This document shows, one piece after another, positions 1 to 6,966 of a DNA stretch of 10,224 nt. The DNA is from RQOF01 sp964461135 (GTDB lineage Bacteria > Calditrichota > Calditrichia > RBG-13-44-9). The stretch covers positions 1 to 10,224 of the forward strand of contig CAYWTB010000127.1 of NCBI GenBank assembly GCA_964461135.1, in the 5' to 3' direction. Within the stretch, counting starts at the first letter, position 1. The number at the start of each line of letters is the position of its first letter. A program made the position numbers and the translations under genes. Below the pieces are notes generated by a model. That model was not told the origin of the DNA. It was given only the letters and a program-made list of their open reading frames with translations, and searched no databases.

Positions 1-192
1 CGGTTGAAAAACATAATCGTTTACCTAATTTTGTAGGTACTCATTTTTGTGATGAGCCTAAATTTAAAGCTCTCAGGGTGTATAACATGTGATTTCTTGT
101 TGCAGTTGTTTAATTGTTTGATATAAAATATTGATCAATGACGCTTATTTTAAAAAATCAGAATTTATATCAAATGGCCATACCCGGTATAA
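1..192. other. AT-rich intergenic segment at window edge
   Basis: No gene is supported here. Two small back-to-back inverted repeats are visible: ACCTA/TAGGT (23-27 and 34-38) and CTCAT/ATGAG (40-44 and 52-56), both with T-rich loops. A 10-bp palindrome ATTGATCAAT lies at 130-139. The stems are too short and AT-rich to call terminators with any confidence, although they lie downstream of the minus-strand gene that ends at 193. Confidence 0.4.
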
Positions 193-612
193 TTAAGCAG
201 GCTTGGGCGCGGGCTTGTAAATAACAGCGGCGAGGAAGCCTTCAATTGTCATGACAACGAGGGTTGAGAGAAACCAGACAAAAGCCAGTCCCGTACCGAT
301 TGGCTGAGAAGCATAAGTTCCCAGGCTCATGGGTACACCGAAGAATATTCCCATTAATATCCCAAAGCGAATACCTTCAATAGAACCTTTTCCTTCATAT
401 CCCTTGGCAAAAACATAAACAAAAATAAATGCCCAGATTAAACTACTAATCCACATCAACCACATCAGGGGCATCATCTCTTCCATGGGCCGCCATAATT
501 GGGCGGTTGCTTCATACATTCCGGAAAACATCCAGCCATGAATGATCCATCCCAGGACTTGGTCCACCACCATAATAACAAGGCTGGCAATAATCCACCT
601 TTTTACATTCAT
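193..612 (-). CDS. Small conserved four-helix integral membrane protein
   Basis: Encodes a 139-residue hydrophobic protein of unknown function. Four membrane segments can be read at about residues 6-28, 50-69, 81-99 and 108-132. A lysine/proline tail (KPAPKPA) follows the last helix. The stretch between helices 1 and 2 is unusually rich in Met and Trp (Met43, 46, 47, 50, 53; Trp51, 54), followed by a charged GYEGKG loop after helix 2. From memory the overall pattern resembles small uncharacterised membrane proteins found across Chlorobi, Nitrospirae and related groups, but I cannot name a Pfam family. The start is supported by AGGAGGT at 617-623 on the minus strand, a few bases upstream of the ATG. 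The gene stands alone, with no gene adjacent on its strand within 800 bp, so context gives no role. Confidence 0.8.
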   Translation of the reverse strand: MNVKRWIIASLVIMVVDQVLGWIIHGWMFSGMYEATAQLWRPMEEMMPLMWLMWISSLIWAFIFVYVFAKGYEGKGSIEGIRFGILMGIFFGVPMSLGTYASQPIGTGLAFVWFLSTLVVMTIEGFLAAVIYKPAPKPA

Positions 613-674
613 GATGACCTCCTATATTAAATAGAATCTTGCATAACCTACAGCAGACACCCCGAGAGCATCAT

Positions 675-702
675 AATATAACAAGAACCATATTAAAATC
701 AA
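675..702 (-). promoter_or_regulatory. Predicted sigma70-like promoter of the small membrane protein gene
   Basis: On the minus strand TTGATT (702-697) and TATATT (680-675) are separated by 16 bp. The boxes match TTGACA at 4 of 6 and TATAAT at 5 of 6. An overlapping alternative is TATTAT two bases further downstream, with an 18-bp spacer. Transcription would start near 668, giving a leader of about 55 nt. The TenA gene at the other end of the window has nearly the same pair of boxes, which mildly supports both. Prediction by eye only. Confidence 0.35.
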
Positions 703-847
703 AAATTATTCACAGCAGTCGGAGGTAATGAGACAGAGAGACTAACAAAGGTCAGGGATAAAGATTCAATGAATCGGTTTTTACAAACGTCTCCGTGCTG
801 CAAAGGTACTCTTTAGATGGAAAAAAACAGGAAGAACAGAAAAAAGA

Positions 848-955
848 GGATAAGAAAAAAAGGATCCACGAATTCCCCACCCGTCAGGCATTGGGCGGAA
901 GTTTTCACTAATTAAAAATTGATAGGAGGATACTTCTTTTTACTTTTTTTCATCC
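848..955. repeat. Bulged inverted repeat, arms 848-862 and 943-955
   Basis: GAAAAAAAG (854-862) is complementary to CTTTTTTTC (943-951), and GGAT (848-851) to ATCC (952-955), with an AA bulge in the left arm. The arms are about 80 nt apart. The low complexity of the A/T runs raises the chance of coincidence, so this is recorded as a possible fold rather than an element. Confidence 0.3.
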
Positions 956-1011
956 TTGGCTGATTGCTAACCCGTCTAATTCACAAATAGGTGCTAACGT
1001 CCGAATATAGT

Positions 1012-1043
1012 GGATTCTTTAATCCCCGGTCTGAAGACCGCGG
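1012..1043. repeat. GC-rich REP-like hairpin pair
   Basis: CGGTC (1027-1031) pairs with GACCG (1036-1040) around a TGAA tetraloop. After one C-C mismatch, CC (1024-1025) pairs with GG (1042-1043). The same CC also closes a second hairpin, GGATT-CTTT-AATCC (1012-1025), so the two are mutually exclusive or stacked. The GC-rich stem in AT-rich DNA resembles REP units and the end hairpins of IS200/IS605-type elements, but no transposase is present. A T-rich stretch follows (1045-1058), so a terminator is an alternative on the plus strand, although no plus-strand gene lies upstream within the window. Confidence 0.4.
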
Positions 1044-1462
1044 CTATTTTATTTCTTTAGATATAACAACTTTGATACATTATATCGTTTTTTGTGAATT
1101 AAGCAGTCTAAAAGCTTTCTTTACTCCAATCTATATTCAGTTTTCGCAAAATTCGTGGACTCATTCATGAACGATGTTGGAGATGAATATGTGAAAACCT
1201 GAGGAATTTGCGATAAAAAAAAGAAGAACTGAAACATAAGGAAATTCAGATCTTCTTATATAATGTGTATTTTGCTTCTGATCAATGATCTCCGGATCCC
1301 GCCTTCAACATTCCGGGTAGGGGGGTTTTTGCCAACCGCCCGCGCCGGACTGTTACTGCTGTCATCTTTCTTTGTTCTTTTCCTTTATTTTTTGCCGGTT
1401 ATCTGAATCCGTGTTTCGTTTACTTCTCTTTTTACTATAATCTTTACTCTTTTATTTTATCC

Positions 1463-2695
1463 TCACTCCCACCAGGCCACAAGCCGCAGGGATTTTATAA
1501 AAGGGTAATGGGGAGGATATTGTTCATTCAGGCGGTCATCAAATCGGTATCGTTTTAAGAAGCCGGTCATGATAGAACCACCGCTGAAAGTTCCCACCGC
1601 CCCCCTCAGTTTCTGCACAACACTCCCGGTCAGGTTCAAATTTCCGGCCACCGGACGGCTATTGTAATTCTGAGCGGTAAAAGAACCATCCACGGACATG
1701 ATGCTTGCCTGAATATTTACATGGTTGTTATTAGGGCCGTTATCCGTCACGTATATATTTTGCTCTGCTACAAGTCCTAAAAGGTCATCTGATGCGGGAT
1801 TGATCAGAGGATCATCTGCATAAACCAGATCATCGTCAATCCATATGTTTTGGGTGGTCAGCATGGTTAATTGTCCGTTGAATACACCCTTAACCCGAAT
1901 GTCTTCCGTACTGTAAATCGCATTTTGACTGGCAATGTCGGATAGCAATACTGTATCAGTAGGTAATCCCTGGACCGTCCGGATAATGCTGCCATCGGCT
2001 TGAAAATCAAACGTAACCGGCAGATTATACTTACATTTTTCATTCACAGGTGCAGCTCCATTACCCAGGTTTGCGGCGCTGATGATATAGCTCATATCGG
2101 TGGGAATGTCATTGGAAATGCCTATTTCCCAGCCACCGATAAATTGTGCGGCACTGCTGGATGGATCTGGGGAAATACCCAGATAAGCGGTGACTTTATT
2201 GAGAAAAACCGGGGATCCATTGGTTTTAATGGTGCCATTGGTATGAATCGGCCCCCACACGGAATCACCGGTGATCCAGTTGATCCCCTGTTCATCATTG
2301 GTAAACCAGAAATATTTTGAAATGGGCATATTATTGGCAAAATAGGCCGTAATGGAATCAGCCTTTCTCACTTCATGCCTTAATTCTTCCTCGTAAATAT
2401 ACCCCCAGGATTTTACTTTTACCCTGACGGTGTCCAGTCCCACCGGAGAAATGGTGGTACTGGAGGAGCAGGAATTCATAACCGTTAAATATGCATCCGT
2501 ATGAATATTCGTAGCCCAGACCTTATTCACAGCAAGATTTATACTACTCATGGTAGTGTGATGAATGAGGCTGACCAGATATTCATCATTGAAATTATTA
2601 TATGAGGAAAGGACGTTCCTACTCATCCTGATCTGAAGAGAAGAGAAAGCCAGAATAAAGCCGAAAACACAGAGTATAGCACCTTTACCTAACAT
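1463..2695 (-). CDS. DUF4900-like, pilus-associated-type hypothetical protein
   Basis: A 410-residue protein of unknown function from the chosen start. It has one N-terminal hydrophobic segment (about residues 3-20, 'GAILCVFGFILAF'), followed by a region rich in Ser, Asn and Thr and a large extracytoplasmic part. This resembles the anchor of PilX-type minor pilins, but I see no prepilin peptidase site. Recognisable blocks include 'GDSVWGPIHTNGTI', 'DIRVKGVFNGQLT', 'IWIDDDLVYADDP' and 'LLGLVAEQNIYV', then 'HVNIQASIMSVDGSF' and a C-terminal end in WWE. I associate these with DUF4900/PilX-like proteins of Calditrichota- and KSB1-like genomes; this is recollection, not a search. ATG at 2701 would leave a 1-base gap after GGAGGT (2703-2708), while ATG at 2695 gives 7 bases, so the inner start is preferred. 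No other pilus or secretion gene is nearby. Confidence 0.7.
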   Translation of the reverse strand: MLGKGAILCVFGFILAFSSLQIRMSRNVLSSYNNFNDEYLVSLIHHTTMSSINLAVNKVWATNIHTDAYLTVMNSCSSSTTISPVGLDTVRVKVKSWGYIYEEELRHEVRKADSITAYFANNMPISKYFWFTNDEQGINWITGDSVWGPIHTNGTIKTNGSPVFLNKVTAYLGISPDPSSSAAQFIGGWEIGISNDIPTDMSYIISAANLGNGAAPVNEKCKYNLPVTFDFQADGSIIRTVQGLPTDTVLLSDIASQNAIYSTEDIRVKGVFNGQLTMLTTQNIWIDDDLVYADDPLINPASDDLLGLVAEQNIYVTDNGPNNNHVNIQASIMSVDGSFTAQNYNSRPVAGNLNLTGSVVQKLRGAVGTFSGGSIMTGFLKRYRFDDRLNEQYPPHYPFIKSLRLVAWWE

Positions 2696-2702
2696 ATTCA
2701 TT

Positions 2703-2708
2703 ACCTCC
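2703..2708 (-). promoter_or_regulatory. Ribosome binding site that decides the start at 2695
   Basis: GGAGGT on the minus strand. It abuts the outer ATG at 2701 (one-base spacer) but lies 7 bases from the inner in-frame ATG at 2695. The protein is therefore predicted to lack the first two residues (Met-Asn) of the longest frame. Confidence 0.65.
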
Positions 2709-2717
2709 GTGTGGTTA

Positions 2718-2748
2718 GTAATGCCAGACCATCATTGATCTGCATTAC
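2718..2748 (-). promoter_or_regulatory. Hairpin or operator just upstream of the SD of the DUF4900-like gene
   Basis: GTAATGC (2718-2724) is perfectly complementary to GCATTAC (2742-2748). Inside it, after one bulged C, AGA (2726-2728) pairs with TCT (2739-2741), leaving a 10-base loop. It lies 10 bp upstream of the SD, so in mRNA it would be a leader stem, and in DNA it could be a dyad operator. Function is inferred from position only. Confidence 0.4.
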
Positions 2749-2859
2749 AACTTATACTTTTTTTATGCGGGCCGGATGATGGAGATCACTAATCTGTAAT
2801 GTTTATTCCCTGAGGAGAGAACACGGGAAAAATCTTCCGGAAATCCTGAACTGGTCTTA

Positions 2860-2886
2860 CTTTTCAGCTATTCTAAGCTTTTCAGC
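2860..2886. repeat. 9-bp direct repeat CTTTTCAGC, 18-bp period
   Basis: CTTTTCAGC occurs at 2860-2868 and again at 2878-2886, in the middle of the divergent intergenic region (2702-3046). An 18-bp centre distance is near two helical turns, a layout used by activators that bind direct repeats. It may equally be chance. No regulator is linked to it. Confidence 0.3.
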
Positions 2887-2947
2887 CAATTCAGACGACC
2901 GGATTAAAAATTCTTTAAATCTGGTGCCATTTAGGTTTTACTACGGT

Positions 2948-2977
2948 TTGCGGGCTTCCGCAGACGTCAATTATTAT
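2948..2977 (+). promoter_or_regulatory. Possible promoter and small dyad upstream of the MBL-fold gene
   Basis: TTGCGG (2948-2953) and TATTAT (2972-2977) lie 18 bp apart, with 3 of 6 and 5 of 6 matches to the sigma70 boxes. A perfect small inverted repeat, TGCGG-GCTT-CCGCA (2949-2962), overlaps the -35 and a GACGTC palindrome follows. Weak evidence. Confidence 0.25.
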
Positions 2978-3046
2978 TGTTCGTTTCCCTTTTACGCTGT
3001 AATGGGCTAAATTACTGAAGATTTCTATAAACAGAGGAGATTAATC

Positions 3047-3793
3047 ATGATCACCGCTATATTACAAACCATGCTGGCCGTTTTGGTGATTTTTGTCACG
3101 GCGTCATCATCTGCGGCCAATAATCCGTTTGAATCAGACAGTATTTCCACCACGGGAGGCGATCTGGTTATCACCTTCATCGGGCATGGAACGCTGATGC
3201 TTGCCTTTAATAAAATGATCATCCATGTAGATCCGGTAAACCAGTATGCAGATTACAGCACCCTTCCCAAAGCCGATATTATTCTTGTGACTCACCAGCA
3301 TGGAGATCACCTGGATCCGGCCGCCATAGAACAATTAAACCAGTCCGGTACCGAACTGATCCTAACGGCTGCCTGTGCCAGCCGCATTGGAAAAGGAACA
3401 GTGATGAATAACGGAGAGGTGAGAGAAATGAAAGGACTGACTATTCAGGCGGTTCCGGCCTACAATATTGTGCACAAGAGGGATAGCGGGGAGCCTTTTC
3501 ATCCCAGGGGTGAGGGAAACGGCTATGTGATTACCTTCGCAGATAAAAAAGTCTATATCGCCGGGGATACTGAAAATATTCCCGAAATGAAAACATTATC
3601 AGGAATAGACATTGCCTTCCTGCCCATGAACCTGCCTTATACCATGACCGCTGAGATGGTGGCTGATGCAGTAAAGGGTTTCAGGCCCAAAATATTGTAT
3701 CCATACCATTTTGGCAATACCGATGTCAATGAATTGGAGAAATTGCTGAAAGATGTTAAGGGTTTGGACCTGCGGATCCGGAAAATGAATTGA
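3047..3793 (+). CDS. Exported metallo-beta-lactamase-fold metal-dependent hydrolase
   Basis: A 248-residue protein of the small UlaG-like or Lactamase_B_2/B_3 branch of the metallo-beta-lactamase fold. The metal-binding signature HxHxDH is intact at His83, His85, Asp87 and His88. Further expected positions are the bridging Asp174 in 'AGDT' and His221 in 'YPYHFG'. A 'FIGHGTL' strand (residues 44-50) is typical of this branch. Residues 1-24 form a signal peptide (hydrophobic run ending near SSSAA), so it probably works in the periplasm, whereas many relatives are cytoplasmic. The fold suggests hydrolysis of an ester, lactone or phosphoester bond, but the substrate cannot be read from sequence. 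AGAGGAGA (3033-3040) is well spaced for the ATG. It is divergent from the DUF4900-like gene and 248 bp ahead of the regulator gene on the same strand. Confidence 0.88.
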   Translation: MITAILQTMLAVLVIFVTASSSAANNPFESDSISTTGGDLVITFIGHGTLMLAFNKMIIHVDPVNQYADYSTLPKADIILVTHQHGDHLDPAAIEQLNQSGTELILTAACASRIGKGTVMNNGEVREMKGLTIQAVPAYNIVHKRDSGEPFHPRGEGNGYVITFADKKVYIAGDTENIPEMKTLSGIDIAFLPMNLPYTMTAEMVADAVKGFRPKILYPYHFGNTDVNELEKLLKDVKGLDLRIRKMN

Positions 3794-4041
3794 TTTTAAA
3801 TATAACTGTCAGCGGTCAGACCTCAGGCCGGGAGCGTGAAATGTCTAAGATGAAATGTGAATAACCGGCGATCAATATCCAATGATAGAGTTATTCCTTT
3901 CATCTTTTTTCTTTCGTATTCCAGGTAGAGGCCTCCTGGTGATAATCCGGCTTTTTCTGATAGATCCCATGTCTTACAGCGGTAACAAAATACTTCCCGA
4001 ACCGTAAGCTGCATAGGTGGAATTCACTGCAAAACCACAGG
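3794..4041. other. Intergenic region between MBL hydrolase and regulator
   Basis: Contains no strong terminator. Visible elements are an 8-bp direct repeat TGAAATGT (3837-3844 and 3851-3858), a short GGTCAGACC dyad near 3814-3822, and a bulged inverted repeat GAATAA/TTATTC (3859-3864 with 3891-3896) enclosing ATCA/TGAT. I do not see a convincing promoter for the downstream gene. Confidence 0.4.
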
Positions 4042-6789
4042 ATGAACTTGAAAAAACGTACCGTTTTTAGACAGACATTTTTAACTTTTTTGATTGCCAT
4101 CGGGTTGGAATCTCCATTACCGGCACTGGATCCTTCCGCTGCAATGACCGACTACCTCCGGCAGTCCTGGAAAAGCGAAGACGGCCTGCCTCAGAACACC
4201 ATTTCAACAATCCTGCAGACCGCTGATGGTTTTATCTGGGTGGGAACCCCCTCCGGGCTGGTGCGATTCGATGGTTTTAAATTTAAAATTTATACCACGG
4301 CTAATATCCCGGCACTTAAAAACGACCGCATTACGACTCTGCACGAAGATATATTCGGACGCCTGTGGATTGGTAGTGATGGCGGTGGCGTGTGCTGTCT
4401 GCAGGATGGGAAATGGCAATACTTCACCACCCGGGATGGGCTGTCCAATGACCATATACGGTCCATTACCAGTGACTGGCAGGGGACGCTCTGGATCGGA
4501 ACGGATTACGGCCTAAACCACTACGATCAAGAGGGATTCCGGCAGTACACTCCCCGGGACGGTCTTTATGACCATATAGTGACTGCCCTGGCCATGGACA
4601 GCCGGGGTTTCCTCTGGATCGGAACCCTGCGGGGCGGATTGATGCAGTTTCAGAGCGGGGTGATTCACGGTTACGGCTACCGCGAGGGATTGCAGGATGA
4701 GGCGGTCCTCTCCCTGCTGGCTGACCGGATGAATAATATCTGGATAGGGACTTTGCACGGCCTGTACCTCATAAATGGAGGCGACGGCAGGGTGCAGTTC
4801 ATATGGGGGAGCACCTATACGCCCGTCACAGCCCTGCTGGAGGATCCGCAGGGAACCGTTTGGGTCGGAACCATGGCGGATGGTCTGAAGCGGATGAAGG
4901 GAAACCGTTTCAGCGGTGTGCCGGGTTCCAACGGTTTTCCCACCGATAATATACGGACCCTTTTTTGTGACCGGGATGAAAACCTGTGGATCGGGAGCGA
5001 TGCAGACGGCCTGTTTTGTTTGAAGAACCGCCGCGTGCACAACATCGGCAGCCGGGAGGGGCTGCCGGAGGGCGCTGCCAGTGCCGTCCTGCAGGACATG
5101 CAAGGTGATCTTTGGATTGGAATGAGTAACGGAGGCATCTGTCGGTTAAGAAAGGGTAAAATCATCAACACCTGGAATACCAGCGGTGGATTGAGCAGCA
5201 ATCAGGTCACCGCCCTGTGTGAAGATCCCGGAGGAACCATCTGGATCGGCACTCATGACCAGGGTTTGAATGCTTTCCAAAGCGGTTCCATAAAACATTT
5301 GGGAAGAGAACAGGGGCTGACCTCTCTGATGATTAGCAGTTTGCTGCAGGATAAAAACGGAACGTTATGGATTGGTACTGACAGAGGATTGAACCGCATG
5401 GCGGCGGGGAAATCAATGGAGATTAACCCGGCCGGCCCGGTATCTCATCACATCAATGTATTGCTGATGGGGCGGCAGGGAGAACTCTACGCCGGCAGCA
5501 GGGAAGGACTGTTTATTTACCGTGATAACTCATTCACTACCGCAATCCCGGATACCGGATTTATAGCACCGGATGTACTTTCCCTTTTTGAAGACCGGCA
5601 GGAAATCCTGTGGATCGGGACCAATGGGCGGGGACTTATGCGCCTGAAAGGAGACAGTATTCGGACCTGGACCACTGCAGACGGTTTACCGGACAATCAT
5701 ATTTTCAGTATTTGTGAGGATGATTCCGGCAGTCTCTGGTTAAGTTCCTACAACGGCGTATTCCGGATAAAGCGTGGTGAACTGGAAAGCCCGGATCCGG
5801 GAACAGGACGTTTTATTGTTCCAGCCTGGTTTGATGAGAATGACGGGATGGCCAGTAGCCGGTGCAGTGCTAACGGACAGCCGGCGGTATGGAAAGGGGA
5901 AGACGGGCGACTTTACTATCCAACTGCCAAAGGAATTACCATCTTCCGTCCGGCAGTACCGTCCTGGGCTCAAACGGCTGCCCGGGCGGTTATTGAAAGC
6001 ATCCGGGCCGAGGGCCGGCCGGTACCCTCAGATCAGCCGCTTACATTCACCTATCCTTTAAAGCATCTCAGCATACAGTTTACTGCAGCTGACTTTGCGT
6101 CACCGCGCAAACTGAATTTTTTCTACCGGCTGGAGGACGCCGGTCCCGGGTGGACCAGGCCAACGTCAACAGAGCTCCGGCAGGCTGATTTTTATGATCT
6201 GAAGCCGGGTAATTACCGCTTTATGTTAAAAGCGGTTCCCAACGGCGCCTCCCGGCAGCAGGCCGAAACCGTCCTGGCATTCAGTATAAATCTGCCGTTT
6301 TATCGCCATCCTTTTTTCATGGGCTCCCTTCTTCTCTTAATCTCTGTTGCGGTTATCACGACTTTCTACCTCCGGCAGCAGAAAAAAAAGCGTAAAAAAC
6401 AGGAGAAATATAAAACCTCAGCCCTGGATCCGAGGAAAGCTGCAGAAACGGTTCCCCAATTATTAATCCTTATGGAGAGGGACAAAATTTTCCTGCAACC
6501 CAACCTGAATTTGAAATCTCTGGCAAAGGCGCTCAGAATCCATCCCAACCACCTGTCCCGGATCATCAATGAACATTTCGCTTTAAGCTTTAACGATTAT
6601 ATCAATCAATGGCGGATAGAGGAGGCAAAAAAACTGCTTTTAAAAGACGGGGAGAGGAAAAATATTCTGGAGATTCTTTACGAATGCGGTTTCTATTCAA
6701 AATCCGTCTTCAATACTGCTTTCAGAAAATTTACCGGCATGACTCCGTCCCAATACCGACACCTGAATTCCGGAGCCCGAAATGATTGA
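4042..6789 (+). CDS. Transmembrane one-component regulator: two beta-propellers, Y_Y_Y, TM, AraC HTH
   Basis: A 915-residue sensor-regulator. After a signal-like N-terminus (residues 1-30), 14 propeller blades are marked by LWIGT-type motifs at about residues 65, 108, 150, 191, 233, 273, 315, 357, 400, 442, 482, 523, 565 and 624, fitting two seven-bladed propellers. A Y_Y_Y domain (about 671-752) leads into one membrane helix (about 757-777) and a strongly basic juxtamembrane stretch. The C-terminal AraC-type HTH (about 815-908) has both helix-turn-helix units and a family-typical end at 'FRKFTGMTPSQYR'. Classical hybrid two-component systems with this sensor also carry HisKA, HATPase and receiver domains; none is present and there is no room for them. 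Signal would pass straight across the membrane to the DNA-binding domain, as in ToxR/CadC-type proteins. The ribosome binding site is poor (CACAGG abuts the ATG), so the exact start is uncertain. It lies 177 bp upstream of the DUF4097 pair, its likely target. Confidence 0.9.
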   Translation: MNLKKRTVFRQTFLTFLIAIGLESPLPALDPSAAMTDYLRQSWKSEDGLPQNTISTILQTADGFIWVGTPSGLVRFDGFKFKIYTTANIPALKNDRITTLHEDIFGRLWIGSDGGGVCCLQDGKWQYFTTRDGLSNDHIRSITSDWQGTLWIGTDYGLNHYDQEGFRQYTPRDGLYDHIVTALAMDSRGFLWIGTLRGGLMQFQSGVIHGYGYREGLQDEAVLSLLADRMNNIWIGTLHGLYLINGGDGRVQFIWGSTYTPVTALLEDPQGTVWVGTMADGLKRMKGNRFSGVPGSNGFPTDNIRTLFCDRDENLWIGSDADGLFCLKNRRVHNIGSREGLPEGAASAVLQDMQGDLWIGMSNGGICRLRKGKIINTWNTSGGLSSNQVTALCEDPGGTIWIGTHDQGLNAFQSGSIKHLGREQGLTSLMISSLLQDKNGTLWIGTDRGLNRMAAGKSMEINPAGPVSHHINVLLMGRQGELYAGSREGLFIYRDNSFTTAIPDTGFIAPDVLSLFEDRQEILWIGTNGRGLMRLKGDSIRTWTTADGLPDNHIFSICEDDSGSLWLSSYNGVFRIKRGELESPDPGTGRFIVPAWFDENDGMASSRCSANGQPAVWKGEDGRLYYPTAKGITIFRPAVPSWAQTAARAVIESIRAEGRPVPSDQPLTFTYPLKHLSIQFTAADFASPRKLNFFYRLEDAGPGWTRPTSTELRQADFYDLKPGNYRFMLKAVPNGASRQQAETVLAFSINLPFYRHPFFMGSLLLLISVAVITTFYLRQQKKKRKKQEKYKTSALDPRKAAETVPQLLILMERDKIFLQPNLNLKSLAKALRIHPNHLSRIINEHFALSFNDYINQWRIEEAKKLLLKDGERKNILEILYECGFYSKSVFNTAFRKFTGMTPSQYRHLNSGARND

Positions 6790-6806
6790 GTTCTGTTTCC
6801 TGCAGC

Positions 6807-6826
6807 CCGGACTGTCCCGTGTCCGG
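6807..6826 (+). terminator. Weak hairpin after the regulator gene
   Basis: CCGGAC (6807-6812) pairs with GTCCGG (6821-6826) around an 8-base loop, 17 bp after the stop codon. The following bases are A-rich rather than a U tract. It may be only a partial terminator, or part of the operator set described for 6813-6908. Confidence 0.3.
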
Positions 6827-6908
6827 AAATACAATTTCAAACACATTTATGGTTCTACATTGCAATTCCGGGCGACAGCAGAATGCGAAAATATTATATT
6901 TCGGACAG
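6813..6908. promoter_or_regulatory. Candidate operator cluster (TGTCC words) ahead of the DUF4097 operon
   Basis: TGTCCCG and TGTCCGG stand in tandem at 6813-6819 and 6820-6826. An inverted copy lies at 6897-6908, where the reverse strand reads CTGTCCGAAATA. TGTCCGGAAATA and TGTCCGAAATA differ by one base. The cluster lies between the AraC-type regulator and the gene starting at 6967, where an autoregulatory or local operator would be expected. No convincing -35/-10 pair was found beside it. Binding is inference. Confidence 0.3.
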
Positions 6909-6966
6909 AATAAAATTCAGGTGTAAAACCGGTTAACGAAAATCATTTATTAAAAGGAGAATTGCC

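Larger units (their letters stand above)
613..1462. other. 850-bp intergenic region without a supported gene
   Basis: No reading frame of convincing length or composition occurs on either strand, and I see no tRNA- or rRNA-like motifs. The region is AT-rich and broken by GC-rich islands at about 877-900, 1024-1044 and 1313-1350. It holds a REP-like hairpin (1012-1043) and a bulged inverted repeat (848-862 with 943-955). A third inverted repeat is TCGCAAAATTC/GAATTTGCGA (1144-1154 with 1204-1213), which encloses a smaller ATTCAT/ATGAAT stem (1163-1168 with 1183-1188). It lies downstream of one minus-strand gene and upstream of another, so it may contain untranslated sequence, a small RNA or decayed repeats. 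Confidence 0.6.

Noticed and set aside
1313..1348. Terminator for the DUF4900-like gene
   Set aside because: CGGG/CCCG and GGTT/AACC stems can be drawn but need a large asymmetric bulge, and no T tract follows on the minus strand.
3823..4100. Two small minus-strand frames (63 and 66 codons) in the gap before the regulator
   Set aside because: No recognisable content, no clear ribosome binding site, and they overlap each other in the leader of a real gene.
4513..5103. 196-codon and overlapping 128-codon open frames on the minus strand within the regulator
   Set aside because: They lie opposite the LWIGT propeller repeats, overlap each other, and show no domain-like pattern.
6355..6500. Degenerate histidine kinase between TM and HTH of the regulator
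   Set aside because: Only about 40 residues separate the membrane helix from the HTH, and they are Lys-rich with no H-box or nucleotide-binding motif.
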